A stretch of 44,120 nucleotides of DNA from Candidatus Hydrogenedentota bacterium (lineage in GTDB: Bacteria; Hydrogenedentota; Hydrogenedentia; Hydrogenedentales; CAITNO01): positions 1 to 44,120 of the forward strand of contig CAITNO010000011.1 in the NCBI GenBank assembly GCA_903893795.1. Direction: 5' to 3'. Position 1 is the first letter of the stretch; each line of letters starts with the position of its first letter. Positions 34,943 through 43,738 of this stretch are shown here, piece after piece. A program made the position numbers and the translations under genes. The notes beneath the pieces were generated by a model. The model was given only the letters and a program-made list of their open reading frames with translations, was not told the DNA's origin and did no database searches.

Positions 34943-35920
34943 ATGTTCAAGCGCGCATTGGGATTTGCCGCGATGGCGGCCTGCATTCTTGCAGTCTCCG
35001 GGTGCGAGACCATGGGCGGCAATCAGACGCAGACTACCATCTATGACATGCACCGGCGCATCGTGAAGCTCGACAAAGACCTTGGCGATTCCATCACCAA
35101 GCTCAATGAGACCTCGGCTTCGCTCAATGCGCGGGTGGAAGGCATGGACCAGCAGACCCGCAGTCTGAACACCACCATGGAAGACTCGAACGCAAAGATC
35201 AATGAACTGGCGAAGGACTTCAACCGGTTCAAGGCCGACTACTACCGGTTGAACGGCTTGACCCCCGGCCAGACCTCGACGCCCAGCACGCTTCCGAATA
35301 TCAAGACCAGCGGCGTGGCCATTGAGACGCAGGGTGGCAATGTGGTTCCGCCGCCTGCGGCGATTGCGCCCGTCCAGACTCCTGTTGCCCCCGCTCCGGC
35401 GCCGACGACGTCCGGCCGCAATGAGCTTTCCGGTTCGGCCCCTTTGCCCACGGGCGAAAAGGCCGCGCCGATCGCCGCACCGGCCGTGCCGCAGCCCGCC
35501 GAGGAGCCCGCTCCGACCGCCGCACCCGCGGCGGCCGGCGACTCCAAGGCGATCTACGGGCTGGCGCAGAAGAGCTATGCGAACAACGACTGGCCGACAG
35601 CCCTGAAGCAGTTTGACGAGTATTTGAAGCAGTATCCCAACAGTGATCAAAGCGCCAATGCCCAGTTCTGGAAGGCCAAGTGCCTTCTGAACACCGAGAA
35701 GTATGCCGATGCGGTGAAGGCCTTCGAGGCGATGCGGTCGACCTATCCGACCAGTTCGAAGATTCCCTTTGCCATGCACAACCAGGCGGTGGCCCATTCC
35801 CGCCTGGGGCAGGCTCCGGAGGCCGAACGGCTGATGCAGGCCGTGATTGACCAGTATCCGATGTCGCCCGTGGCCGAGCAGGCCAAGGCCGATCTCAAGA
35901 GACTGCAGGGCAAGCAGTAA
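34943..35920 (+). CDS. cpoB: CpoB/YbgF-like periplasmic TPR lipoprotein
   Basis: A 325-residue protein; the ATG at 34943 has AAGGA seven bases upstream and gives a signal peptide with lipobox LAVSGC. A coiled-coil region (about 30-110, YDMHRRIVKLDKDLGDSITK and following) matches the trimerising domain of CpoB. A long Ala/Pro-rich linker spans about 120-200. Three TPR-like repeats close the protein (YGLAQKSYANNDWPTALKQF, ANAQFWKAKCLLNTEKYADA, MHNQAVAHSRLGQAPEAERL). CpoB coordinates peptidoglycan synthesis with Tol-Pal constriction; its place right after pal supports the name. Having a lipobox is a variation on the soluble E. coli protein. Confidence 0.88.
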   Translation: MFKRALGFAAMAACILAVSGCETMGGNQTQTTIYDMHRRIVKLDKDLGDSITKLNETSASLNARVEGMDQQTRSLNTTMEDSNAKINELAKDFNRFKADYYRLNGLTPGQTSTPSTLPNIKTSGVAIETQGGNVVPPPAAIAPVQTPVAPAPAPTTSGRNELSGSAPLPTGEKAAPIAAPAVPQPAEEPAPTAAPAAAGDSKAIYGLAQKSYANNDWPTALKQFDEYLKQYPNSDQSANAQFWKAKCLLNTEKYADAVKAFEAMRSTYPTSSKIPFAMHNQAVAHSRLGQAPEAERLMQAVIDQYPMSPVAEQAKADLKRLQGKQ

Positions 35921-35953
35921 GCGCGATGGCGACTGTTTAGGGCCGTTTATTAT

Positions 35954-35988
35954 CGGCGCGGAACCCCTGGGGTTCCGCGCCGCTTTGT
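35954..35988 (+). terminator. Strong intrinsic terminator after cpoB
   Basis: A perfect 14-base stem (CGGCGCGGAACCCC with GGGGTTCCGCGCCG at 35969-35982) surrounds one T, so the tip pairs will open to make a loop. It is followed by CTTTGTT. It lies about 34 bases after the cpoB stop. Confidence 0.8.
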
Positions 35989-36056
35989 TAACGTCAAGGG
36001 ATGCCGGTCCGGCCCTGCCGGAACGGCGCGGCGGAGCGTGAAGGAGAGCGGTGCTC

Positions 36057-37067
36057 ATGCAGTATTATCTGGGTGTGGATGCGGGTGGGACGAAGACCCA
36101 CGTGCTTATCGGCGATGCGGACGGGCACGTGCTCGGCTTTGGAAAGGCCGGAGCCGGGAACTACGAGTGCTATGGCTATGATGCGGCCTACAAAGAAATT
36201 GAGAAGGCCGTCAACGGCGCGCTGGAGACGGCGGGCCTCACGCTGGGCCAGATTGACGGCATTGGCATGGGCATCGCCGGGGCCGACCTTCCCGAAAACT
36301 ATGTGGACATCGAGCGGGAGATTTTCACGCCCATGTTCGGCGCCATCCCGCGCAACTTCCGCAATGACAGCATGGGCGGGCTGCGCGGCGGCACCAAGGA
36401 TCCCTTTGGCATCGTGATTGCCTGCGGCACCGGATGTGTCTGCGCCGGGGTGAACCGGCAGGGGAAGGACACCCGTGTCGGCGGCATCAGCGAAGAGTTT
36501 GGCGACATGGTCAGCGGTTCCAGCATCGGCATTGAGGGGCTCAAGGCCGTGTGGCGCTACCGCGACGGCATCATCGGCGAGACGAAGATGGCCAAGCTGT
36601 TTATCGAGCGCGCCGGATGCAAAGACATCGAGGAGCTTTTCTACACCTTCTACAAGCGCAAGCTGTGGTACGATGACATCCAGCCCATGGCCAAGCTCGT
36701 TTTCGACGCCGCCTACGACGGGGATGAGGCCGCGTGCGACATTCTTGAATGGGGCGGGCGCTACCTGGCCGACATGGTCAACACCGTGGCCCGTCATCTG
36801 GACATGAGCCGCGACACGTTTGACGTGGTGATGACGGGCAGCGTGTTCAAGGGCGCGTCCCCCGTGCTGATTGACGCCATGAGCGCGCGGGTGCACCGCC
36901 AGTGCCCCAATGCGCGGCCCGTGCGCGCCCTGTTTGAGCCTGTGGTGGGGGCCATGCTGCTCGGCGTGGAACTGCACCACGAAATGAATGCCGAGAAATA
37001 CGCGGTGCTCGAGGCGGACCTTGACGGGGCCGCCGAACGTTTCGGAGTCCGATTCCGCCCGGAGTAA
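36057..37067 (+). CDS. BadF/BadG/BcrA-family sugar kinase, N-acetylglucosamine kinase-like
   Basis: A 336-residue ASKHA-fold ATPase. The ATG at 36057 is ten bases after AAGGAG; a GTG at 36051 is possible. Phosphate-1 motif GVDAGGTKTHVLIGD opens the protein, GIGMGIAGADLP follows near 75, and ACGTGCVCAGVN near 125 fits the phosphate-2 loop. FGDMVSGSSIG and VVMTGSVFKG complete the nucleotide-binding parts. Members of this family include the N-acetylglucosamine kinases; the benzoyl-CoA reductase activators share the fold but carry Cys clusters not seen here. Two genes on lies a UDP-sugar pyrophosphorylase, which supports an amino-sugar role. It starts a + operon of four genes, seven bases before the next. 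Confidence 0.8.
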   Translation: MQYYLGVDAGGTKTHVLIGDADGHVLGFGKAGAGNYECYGYDAAYKEIEKAVNGALETAGLTLGQIDGIGMGIAGADLPENYVDIEREIFTPMFGAIPRNFRNDSMGGLRGGTKDPFGIVIACGTGCVCAGVNRQGKDTRVGGISEEFGDMVSGSSIGIEGLKAVWRYRDGIIGETKMAKLFIERAGCKDIEELFYTFYKRKLWYDDIQPMAKLVFDAAYDGDEAACDILEWGGRYLADMVNTVARHLDMSRDTFDVVMTGSVFKGASPVLIDAMSARVHRQCPNARPVRALFEPVVGAMLLGVELHHEMNAEKYAVLEADLDGAAERFGVRFRPE

Positions 37068-37074
37068 GCTGATT

Positions 37075-38202
37075 ATGCGCCTGAGAGCCGGACATGTGAC
37101 CATAGCCATCATTGTGCTGGTTACCCTTTTTGTAGTCCTGGCCGTCTGGATGGGTTCGTCCGGTTCGGGCGGCGAAGACCAGGTGGCGGGGGCGCTGCCC
37201 CCCGTGGACAGCGCGCAGGACCTGGTGCCGTCCATGGCCGTGGACGTGAATGTAGTGGATTTGGGCGTCATTCCAAACACCGGCGAGGGCCACGGAAAAC
37301 TCACTGTTCACAACCGGGGCAAGGGGCCGCTCAGGATTGACGAGGTGCGCTCCAGTTGCGCCTGCACGGCGGGCGCCTTTTCGCCCGGCGCGCTGCCCAT
37401 TCCTCCCGGCGCCTCGGCCGATCTGAACATCAAGGTTGACCCGAAACGCATCTACGGGTTTGAGTCGAAGAAAACGCTCACCCTCTTCAGCAATGATCCG
37501 GTGCGGCCCTCGCTGGAGGTGGTCGTTTCCGCGAAGATTGATCCCGAGTTCAGCCTTGAGCCCGGGACCTTTGATTTTGGAACGGTGGCCAAGGGCACGG
37601 CTGCGGCAAAAGAGATTCACCTGACCTCCCGCATCGACACACCTTTCAAAATCACCGGGATTTCACCGGTGCAGCCTGAGAGCAAGGATGAGGCGCCCGC
37701 AGGATTGCAATTGGAACTGGTGCCCGTGGCCGAGGGCGAATGGAAAACGCCGGGGCGCGTGGAGTATGTCCTGCGCGCCTCCCTCAGTGCCAATCTGGCG
37801 CCCGGTGCGTTCGACATGAACGCCTATATTTCCACCGACATCGCGCGCTTTCGTTTTCTGCGGATTCCCGTGCACGGCACGGTGGAGGCACCCTACAAAC
37901 TGGAGATGCCGTCCAACCTGCGCGCTGTCGTGATTCAGGCCACCGCGGCCGATGCGCGGGTCAGGGTGTCGGCGGGCTCGCCGGTGTCCCTTGAAAGCGC
38001 CGTGGCCGAAAGTGGTACAGTTACAGTGACCGGCCAGGAGAGCCCCGGAGGCATGGCATTGGTGTTTGCCCCGGTTGCCGGTCTTGCGGCCGGAAGGCAC
38101 GACGATCGGGTCCGGGCGCGGTTGCGCGTGGGGGACCGGTCCTTTGAGGAACTGTTCGACGTGCGGATGTTTACCGGCCCCGCCGCCAAGACGAAACCGT
38201 AG
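37075..38202 (+). CDS. DUF1573 domain protein, membrane-anchored
   Basis: A 375-residue protein; the ATG at 37075 has GGAG ten bases upstream. One N-terminal membrane helix (VTIAIIVLVTLFVVLAVWMG) acts as an uncleaved anchor. Residues of about 60-165 form a DUF1573 Ig-like domain with the typical VVDLGVIPNTGEGHGKLTVHNRGKGPLRI and the Cys pair in SSCACTAG. A second Ig-like repeat (FDFGTVAKGTAAAKEIHL) and further beta structure follow to the end. The role is unknown; such domains sit outside the membrane and may bind protein or carbohydrate. Confidence 0.75.
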   Translation: MRLRAGHVTIAIIVLVTLFVVLAVWMGSSGSGGEDQVAGALPPVDSAQDLVPSMAVDVNVVDLGVIPNTGEGHGKLTVHNRGKGPLRIDEVRSSCACTAGAFSPGALPIPPGASADLNIKVDPKRIYGFESKKTLTLFSNDPVRPSLEVVVSAKIDPEFSLEPGTFDFGTVAKGTAAAKEIHLTSRIDTPFKITGISPVQPESKDEAPAGLQLELVPVAEGEWKTPGRVEYVLRASLSANLAPGAFDMNAYISTDIARFRFLRIPVHGTVEAPYKLEMPSNLRAVVIQATAADARVRVSAGSPVSLESAVAESGTVTVTGQESPGGMALVFAPVAGLAAGRHDDRVRARLRVGDRSFEELFDVRMFTGPAAKTKP

Positions 38203-38217
38203 GAAAGACATTACAAC

Positions 38218-38610
38218 ATGGCATTGTTTGGCATGGGCAAAGACAAGCAGGAGGCGCCGCCCAAGGAGGCCACCTACCCGCTGACACCGCGCAAAGTGCA
38301 CTGCTCCGTCTGCAAGGGCGAAAAGGTTTTCACCAAGATGTGGCGGCGCGCGGGCATGATGGCGGTCTGTCCCTGCTGCAGCCAGCCGCTGGAAAATCCC
38401 GCGTTGCTCTACAGGCAGATACAGCCGGCCTGTCCGCGCTGTGAGGAGCCGCTGGAGCAGCCCGGATTCGACTACGGTCTTTGCGACGGATGCGGGTCCA
38501 AATTTGAACTGGTGGAGGGCACCAAACCGGGGCTCATACCCAATTACAGGCAACGGCAGGAGCGGGACAAGTTCGGCAAATCAAGGAGCGTGCTGCATGA
38601 AAAAAGATGA
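38218..38610 (+). CDS. 130-residue double zinc-ribbon protein
   Basis: A small soluble protein with four Cys-x2-Cys knuckles: CSVC (near 29), CPCC (near 51), CPRC (near 72) and CDGC (near 89). They could make two zinc ribbons. The flanks are basic and Pro-rich, and the C-terminal 25 residues are strongly charged (YRQRQERDKFGKSRSVLHEKR). AGGAAAG lies upstream of the start. It overlaps the next gene by 14 bases, which suggests coupling. I do not recognise a named family; nucleic-acid or protein binding are both possible. Confidence 0.6.
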   Translation: MALFGMGKDKQEAPPKEATYPLTPRKVHCSVCKGEKVFTKMWRRAGMMAVCPCCSQPLENPALLYRQIQPACPRCEEPLEQPGFDYGLCDGCGSKFELVEGTKPGLIPNYRQRQERDKFGKSRSVLHEKR

Positions 38611-40039
38611 GGCTGCGCTGCGCGCGCTGGCCGAGGAATTTGGCCAGGGGCATGTGTTTGCATTTTGGGGGCAACTGAGCACGGAGGAGCGCGCCGGGCT
38701 GCTGGCGCAGTTGGACCAGGTGGATTTTCCGCTCATGGACCGGCTGGCCCGCCAGTGGGTGCTTGACCAGCCTCCCGCCGAGAAATTCAAGGACGTGATT
38801 CCCGTGCCGGCCCTGCCGGTTGCGACGAAGAGCGACCCCGCCGCGCGGGAGGCCTGGGAGGCGGGCGAGGAACAGTTGCGGCAGGGGCGGGTCGGCATTT
38901 TCCTGGTGGCCGGCGGCCAGGGCACCCGGCTCGGATTTCCCGGACCCAAAGGCTGCTATCCCATCGCGCCCATCACAGAGCGGACCATCTTTCAGTACCA
39001 TGCGGAGAAGATCAGCAATCTGGAGCGCCGCTACAGTTGCGTGATCCCCTGGTACATCATGGTGAGCGACACCAACGAGGCGGCCACGCGCGAATACTTC
39101 GAGGCCAACCACTACTTCGGCCTTTCATCGCAGGCGGTAACCTTCCTCAGGCAGCGGATGGTTCCCTGCATGGATGAGAAGGGGCGCTTCATGCTGGAGG
39201 CTCCCGGCAGGCTCGCCATGAACCCCAACGGCCACGGCGGTTGCATTCCGGCCATGGTGGAAAACGGCATCCTGGATGACGCCCGCAAACGGGGCGTGGA
39301 GATGCTCAGCTACTTCCAGGTGGACAACTGGGCCGTGAAAGTGGCGGACCCCTACTTCATCGGCTACCACGCCCTGCGCGGCGCGGCCATGTCGTCCAAG
39401 GTGCACCGCAAGAACTCGCCCCGCGAGGCCGTTGGCGTGCATTGCCTGTGCGACGGCGTCTACCAGGTCATCGAATACACCGAACTCGACATCTACCCGC
39501 AACTGCTCGACACCGATGCCAATGGGCAGGTAGTTTACTATGCGGGCAACCCCGCCATACACATTCTGTCCACCGACTTTGTCCAGAGCACCTACGACCG
39601 TTTCGACGAATTCCCCTGGCACCTGGCCCACAAAAAGATCGCCTTCCTGGACGGGGCGGGAAATCTTGTCAAGCCCGACAAGCCCAACGGCTACAAGTTT
39701 GAAACCTTCGTGTTCGATGCGCTCCGTTTCGTGAACCATCCCCCCGTGGCGCTCGAGATTGAGCGCATCGGCGAATACACGCCCACCAAGCAGTTTGACG
39801 GCGACAACAGCGTGGTCGCGGCGCGGCAGAGCATGTCAAATCTCTGGGGCGGCTGGCTCGAAAAGGCCGGTTGCGCCGTGCCCCGCAACGCGACCGGCGA
39901 TGTGGCCGTGCCCATCGAAATCAGCCCCGCCTTTGCCCTTGACGAGGACGAGTTCCTGGCCTGCAGCAGCGGCCGCGCCTGGGATGCGGCAAAAGGCCTG
40001 GCCATCGACGCCGACGGCGCCGTGACCTACCCATCATAA
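38597..40039 (+). CDS. UDP-N-acetylhexosamine/UDP-sugar pyrophosphorylase family protein
   Basis: A 480-residue UDPGP-family nucleotidyltransferase that makes UDP-sugars from UTP and sugar 1-phosphate. The start at 38597 is eight bases after AAGGAG. The signature VAGGQGTRLGFPGPKGCYPI at about 112-131 is nearly identical to eukaryotic-type UAP/AGX enzymes. NPNGHGGCIPAM, YFQVDNWAVKVADPYFIGYH and GYKFETFVFDAL are the usual uridine- and metal-binding blocks. This is the family of UDP-N-acetylglucosamine pyrophosphorylase 1, different from bacterial GlmU. With the BadF-type kinase three genes before, it suggests an amino-sugar activation route: kinase, a mutase elsewhere, then this enzyme. Confidence 0.9.
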   Translation: MKKDEAALRALAEEFGQGHVFAFWGQLSTEERAGLLAQLDQVDFPLMDRLARQWVLDQPPAEKFKDVIPVPALPVATKSDPAAREAWEAGEEQLRQGRVGIFLVAGGQGTRLGFPGPKGCYPIAPITERTIFQYHAEKISNLERRYSCVIPWYIMVSDTNEAATREYFEANHYFGLSSQAVTFLRQRMVPCMDEKGRFMLEAPGRLAMNPNGHGGCIPAMVENGILDDARKRGVEMLSYFQVDNWAVKVADPYFIGYHALRGAAMSSKVHRKNSPREAVGVHCLCDGVYQVIEYTELDIYPQLLDTDANGQVVYYAGNPAIHILSTDFVQSTYDRFDEFPWHLAHKKIAFLDGAGNLVKPDKPNGYKFETFVFDALRFVNHPPVALEIERIGEYTPTKQFDGDNSVVAARQSMSNLWGGWLEKAGCAVPRNATGDVAVPIEISPAFALDEDEFLACSSGRAWDAAKGLAIDADGAVTYPS

Positions 40040-40136
40040 GCCCGGAATCGCGAAAGATTTTTCCGGCACACAGGCGCATTGAAACGGCGGGGTTAGGACC
40101 CTGGCAAAGCGGTCCATGTGCCGACCTTGGGTTCCC

Positions 40137-40176
40137 GCGTTGGATGCGGTGCGAACGCGCCGTATCCAGCGTTTCT
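40137..40176 (+). terminator. Strand-specific stem-loop ending the kinase-pyrophosphorylase operon
   Basis: Arms at 40137-40153 and 40156-40172 pair over about 16 bases around a two-A tip that would open to a larger loop, followed by TTCTTGG. Three non-Watson-Crick positions are all G-U wobbles on the + transcript and would be A-C mismatches on the other, so it acts on the + RNA. It is about 100 bases after the stop at 40039. Confidence 0.65.
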
Positions 40177-40199
40177 TGGTCAACAATCCCCAATAAAAC

Positions 40200-40229
40200 T
40201 TGAAATGCCCCACCGCCGCTTGCTATATT
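40200..40229 (+). promoter_or_regulatory. Promoter of tRNA-Asp
   Basis: TTGAAA at 40200-40205 and TATATT at 40224-40229, spaced by 18 bases. The tRNA begins 36 bases after the -10. Confidence 0.6.
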
Positions 40230-40265
40230 ACCACCGCCTTACGGGGAGTCAATCCCTGTCTATGC

Positions 40266-40342
<77 letters not shown>

Positions 40343-40505
40343 TTTCTGTATCTGAGCATAAGGCACAGCCTCTTTTCTCTCGGTGGATAAGACGCACTCC
40401 TTCCCTCCTGTTCCCCTAACCAGCACCTAACCAGCACCAATGGCATCGGCTGCCCCAAGGATGCGCAATGTGCCACGGCAAGCCTTTACAAGGCAGGGAA
40501 CTTTT

Positions 40506-40534
40506 TTGGCAAGCGAGGCTGTTTTTGTCATAAT
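40506..40534 (+). promoter_or_regulatory. Near-consensus promoter of the ferritin-like gene
   Basis: TTGGCA at 40506-40511, exactly 17 bases of spacer, and CATAAT at 40529-40534. It lies about 77 bases before the start at 40612 and is the best sigma70-type promoter in the window. Confidence 0.75.
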
Positions 40535-40611
40535 TCTGAAATCAAACGCAGTGTGTTATCCTATCGGAAAACAAGGTAGCCGCTTGCGCGGCTGGACCGA
40601 AGGAGGTTCTT

Positions 40612-41106
40612 ATGTCCCTACAGTTCAGTGCTGACGAGATACTGGCCACGGCGGAGAGAATTGAGGAGAATGGGGTGGCTTTTTACGCCGCGGGTTGCGA
40701 GGCCGTTTCGGACCCGGAGGCGAAGGTGCTGCTGCGCCGGCTCTCGTCGTGGGAGGTGGCCCATGTTCACATCTTTACGGCGATGCGAAATGAGTTGACC
40801 GCCGAGGAGCGGATGCCGACGGTGTTTGACCCGGAAGACCAGATAGCACTCTATCTGCAATCCATGGCGGACAGGACGGTCTTTACGGACGACATGAAGC
40901 CGGACGAGTTCTTCGGGCCGGAACCGAGCCTGCGGCATATCCTGGAATTGGCGCTGGAGCGGGAGAAGGACGCCGTGGTGTTTTACGCAGGCATCCGGGA
41001 CATGGTGCCGGCCCGGCTGGGCAATGACAAAATCGACGAGATCATCCGGGAAGAGATCAGCCATGTGGTGCTGCTTGAACGGCAACTGCGCGGACTGACA
41101 GATTAA
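40612..41106 (+). CDS. Ferritin-like/rubrerythrin-domain protein
   Basis: A 164-residue four-helix protein. Two helix pairs each carry Glu and Glu-x2-His ligands of a diiron site: AERIEENGVAFY with WEVAHVHIF in the first half, LEREKDAVVFY with REEISHVVLL in the second. It lacks the C-terminal rubredoxin domain of full rubrerythrin, so it is a stand-alone diiron domain, possibly acting on peroxide or storing iron. A perfect AGGAGG lies five bases before the ATG, and a near-consensus promoter is upstream. The nitrilase gene follows after 60 bases and may be co-transcribed. Confidence 0.85.
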   Translation: MSLQFSADEILATAERIEENGVAFYAAGCEAVSDPEAKVLLRRLSSWEVAHVHIFTAMRNELTAEERMPTVFDPEDQIALYLQSMADRTVFTDDMKPDEFFGPEPSLRHILELALEREKDAVVFYAGIRDMVPARLGNDKIDEIIREEISHVVLLERQLRGLTD

Positions 41107-41166
41107 GGCGGCAGCGTCCTTTCGACAATCTTTCGGGCAGGCAGGGTCCAAAGGCGGGACCGCAGC

Positions 41167-42126
41167 ATGATCTTCACATCCCCGATTTCGAATGTCCGCG
41201 TGGCGGTGGTGCAGGCGGCACCGGTGCCGTTTGACACGGAGGCCTGTGTCAGCAAGGCCTTGTCGCTCATCGGTGATGCAGCCGCCACGGGGGCCAAAGT
41301 GGTTCTCTTTCCGGAGGCGTTCATACCGGGCTACCCCAAGGGGCTGCACTATGGTGTTGTTGTCGGTGCGCGGGATGCCGTCGGGCGCGAGGAGTTTCGA
41401 CGCTACCTTGACGCGGCCATCGCGGTTCCCGGACCTTTCACGCAGCGCCTTGGCGAGGCAGCGGCGGTTCACGGTGTTTATCTGGTGATTGGCGTGGTGG
41501 AGCGGGAATTCGGGACCTGCTATTGCACGGCTCTGTTTTTCGGCCCCGACGGCGCGTTGCTGGGGAAGCACCGCAAACTGATGCCGACGGCCATGGAGCG
41601 GGTCATCTGGGGCGCTGGGGACGGTTCCACGCTGACGGTGGTGGAGAGTCCCTACGGCAGGATCGGTTCTGTCATTTGCTGGGAAAATTACATGCCCATG
41701 CTCCGCATGGCCATGTATGCAAAGAATGTCGCACTGTACTGCGCGCCGACGGTGGATGACCGCGATGCCTGGCTGCCCTCGATGCGCCATATTGCCCTGG
41801 AGGGGCGGTGCTTTGTGCTGACGGCCTGCCAATACCTCCGCCGCGGCGACCTGCCGGAGGACATGCGCGTGGCGCTCGGCGACGGGCCTGATGCCGAGTT
41901 GATACGCGGCGGCAGCGCCATCATCAGCCCCCTGGGCGAGGTGCTGGCCGGACCGCACTTCCACGGCGAAACGATTCTGACGGCGGATTTGGACTTGAAT
42001 GACATCGGCCGCGGCAAGTTTGATTTCGATGTGGTCGGGCATTACAGCCGTCCGGACATCTTCCGCCTGACCGTCAATGAAAGGCCCGCCCCGCCGGTTG
42101 TGAACGGGATGACAGATCCCGACTGA
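41167..42126 (+). CDS. Nitrilase (carbon-nitrogen hydrolase family)
   Basis: A 319-residue enzyme with the Glu-Lys-Cys triad: Glu50 (LFPEAFIPGYPK), Lys137 (HRKLMPT) and Cys171 (ICWENYMPM). The sequence CWENYMP after the nucleophile, and the FIPGYPKG and HRKLMPTAMERVIWGAGDGS blocks, are those of true aliphatic/arylacetonitrilases rather than amidases, so conversion of a nitrile to acid and ammonia is likely. The second-half GGSAIISPLGEVLAGP is also typical. The start at 41167 has only a weak ribosome-binding site. Its natural substrate is unknown. Confidence 0.9.
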   Translation: MIFTSPISNVRVAVVQAAPVPFDTEACVSKALSLIGDAAATGAKVVLFPEAFIPGYPKGLHYGVVVGARDAVGREEFRRYLDAAIAVPGPFTQRLGEAAAVHGVYLVIGVVEREFGTCYCTALFFGPDGALLGKHRKLMPTAMERVIWGAGDGSTLTVVESPYGRIGSVICWENYMPMLRMAMYAKNVALYCAPTVDDRDAWLPSMRHIALEGRCFVLTACQYLRRGDLPEDMRVALGDGPDAELIRGGSAIISPLGEVLAGPHFHGETILTADLDLNDIGRGKFDFDVVGHYSRPDIFRLTVNERPAPPVVNGMTDPD

Positions 42127-42166
42127 ACGCCTGGTACGGCGTTCTTACGTGTGCCATGCCGGGATG

Positions 42167-43738
42167 CTACCGTTTCAATTCCTCTTGAAGCGCTTCGGGC
42201 AATGCCTCATTGCGTTGGCGGCATTCTTGGGCCATGGCCCGGGCGTTGTCGCGCTGACCGGCGTCGAGCAGGAGGCGGGTCAGCACAGGACGTATTTCGG
42301 GAAGCTCCGGTTTTAGCGACAGGGCCTTGGTGAGCACCGGCATGGCTTCTGCGGGGGCCGCATGGGCCATGAACAGTCCCGCATCGCGGCAGAGCATGGG
42401 ATCGTCGGTTGCCAGCGAGAGGGCGCGGCGGTAGGCGTTCACTGCCTCCTCATCGCGGCGCAGTTGCTGCAAGACACCGGCCAGCCCCATCCAGCCGCGG
42501 TAGGCGTCGGGGCAGGCCTCGGTGACCCGCTGCCAAATCTGCGCGGCGTAATCCGGCTGGTTTATGGTTCCCAAAATACCTTGCGCGAGGGAGTAGGGCA
42601 TGAAACATCCCGGGTCGGACTGCATCCACTGAATCAGCCGTTCAATCCGGGCTTCGCGGTCAGCCGGGGGGTTGAACTGGGGCTGGGCCGTTTTCACGCT
42701 GCCCGCATTGCCCGTAAAGGCGTCTGGCGCGCCCATCTCCAGCAGGGCATCGGCGACGCGCCCGGCTACGAGCCGGTTTCCCGGGGCCGTCAGATGAATC
42801 GGGTCGAGGAAGATGGAGGTCATCTCGGGCCGCAGCACGGGCGACACGTCGATGAGCGAGGCCGCGCCGAGACGGGCTGCCTCGATGGCCAGGCCGGAAA
42901 TGTTCGGCTGGAGGAATTTCTCATCCACCAGTTCGGGCAGGGACGGCCAGAAGAGCAGCACCGGGGCGATGCCCTGTTTCAGGCAGTATTGGCTGATGCC
43001 GACCAGCGTGTCCAGGGTCTGGCCGGGACTGAGCCGGGTGGCATGGCGGGCGGCGGGGGAGGGGCGCTCCAGTCCGGCGCCATAGGCGGCCTTCTTGAGC
43101 AGCGCCCGCAGTCCGGACTGGTCACGGAGGTTTTCCCATTCCCAGTCGCCGATGCCCGGCGGCGGAATCTCGGCGCCTTCGTTGAAGGCAAAGCAGGCGA
43201 TGACCAGGTCGGGCTGCAGCGCGGCCGCGTGCAGTTCCAGGTAGCGCAGGCCTTGGCGGGAAGTGTATCCCGTCACGCCCGCGTTGATGACCTCGAAGCG
43301 GCCCGGTCGCCGCGCGTCCAGCGCCTGCTGCAATTGGGCGGGCCAGGTGTCACTGTCGCCGACGCCCACGCCAAAGGTGCGCGAGTCGCCCACGCAGAGA
43401 ATACGCCTGCGCGCCGTCTTCGGGCCCAGCGGGCCCTGGCGCAGCCCTTCGGCGTTCGTGTTGACGGTCCACGACACATGCTTCCCGTTCATGTCCATGT
43501 GCTGTTCGCCGTTTACGATGTTGGGGAGCAGCGTCCACATTAGTTCCGGGTCGTATCGGTGCGACGGACTCCAGTTCAGGTGCGGCGACACCAGCATGGA
43601 GCGCTCCTGATCGCGCGTGAGGATGCGGCCGCCCGCCTCCAGGGCGCCCCAGCCTGCGGCTACGCCCAGCGCCAGCAGCAGCAGCGTTCCCAGTCCTTTG
43701 CGAATCCATTTGGCCAAACTGAAGCGTCTCCCGTGCAT
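42167..43738 (-). CDS. Membrane-anchored SGNH/GDSL hydrolase with TPR region
   Basis: A 523-residue protein with an N-terminal membrane helix after a basic start (WIRKGLGTLLLLALGVAAGWG). The SGNH hydrolase domain spans about 110-330: block I VGDSRTFG with the Ser nucleophile near 118, the block III Asn in CFAFNEG near 188, and the DPIHLTAPGNRL Asp-His pair near 310. From about 380 to the end helical repeats resemble TPRs (AYRGWMGLAGVLQQLRRDEE, AVNAYRRALSLATDDPMLCR). The family acts on esters, often acetyl groups of sugars. A periplasmic orientation is likely. It is convergent with the nitrilase gene, 40 bases apart. No clear ribosome-binding site precedes 43738. Confidence 0.82.
   Translation of the reverse strand: MHGRRFSLAKWIRKGLGTLLLLALGVAAGWGALEAGGRILTRDQERSMLVSPHLNWSPSHRYDPELMWTLLPNIVNGEQHMDMNGKHVSWTVNTNAEGLRQGPLGPKTARRRILCVGDSRTFGVGVGDSDTWPAQLQQALDARRPGRFEVINAGVTGYTSRQGLRYLELHAAALQPDLVIACFAFNEGAEIPPPGIGDWEWENLRDQSGLRALLKKAAYGAGLERPSPAARHATRLSPGQTLDTLVGISQYCLKQGIAPVLLFWPSLPELVDEKFLQPNISGLAIEAARLGAASLIDVSPVLRPEMTSIFLDPIHLTAPGNRLVAGRVADALLEMGAPDAFTGNAGSVKTAQPQFNPPADREARIERLIQWMQSDPGCFMPYSLAQGILGTINQPDYAAQIWQRVTEACPDAYRGWMGLAGVLQQLRRDEEAVNAYRRALSLATDDPMLCRDAGLFMAHAAPAEAMPVLTKALSLKPELPEIRPVLTRLLLDAGQRDNARAMAQECRQRNEALPEALQEELKR

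Noticed and set aside
34274..36058. A 594-codon frame antisense to pal and cpoB
   Set aside because: It is a shadow of GC-rich codons and reads as Arg/Gly/His-rich text; pal and cpoB have clear signals and domains.
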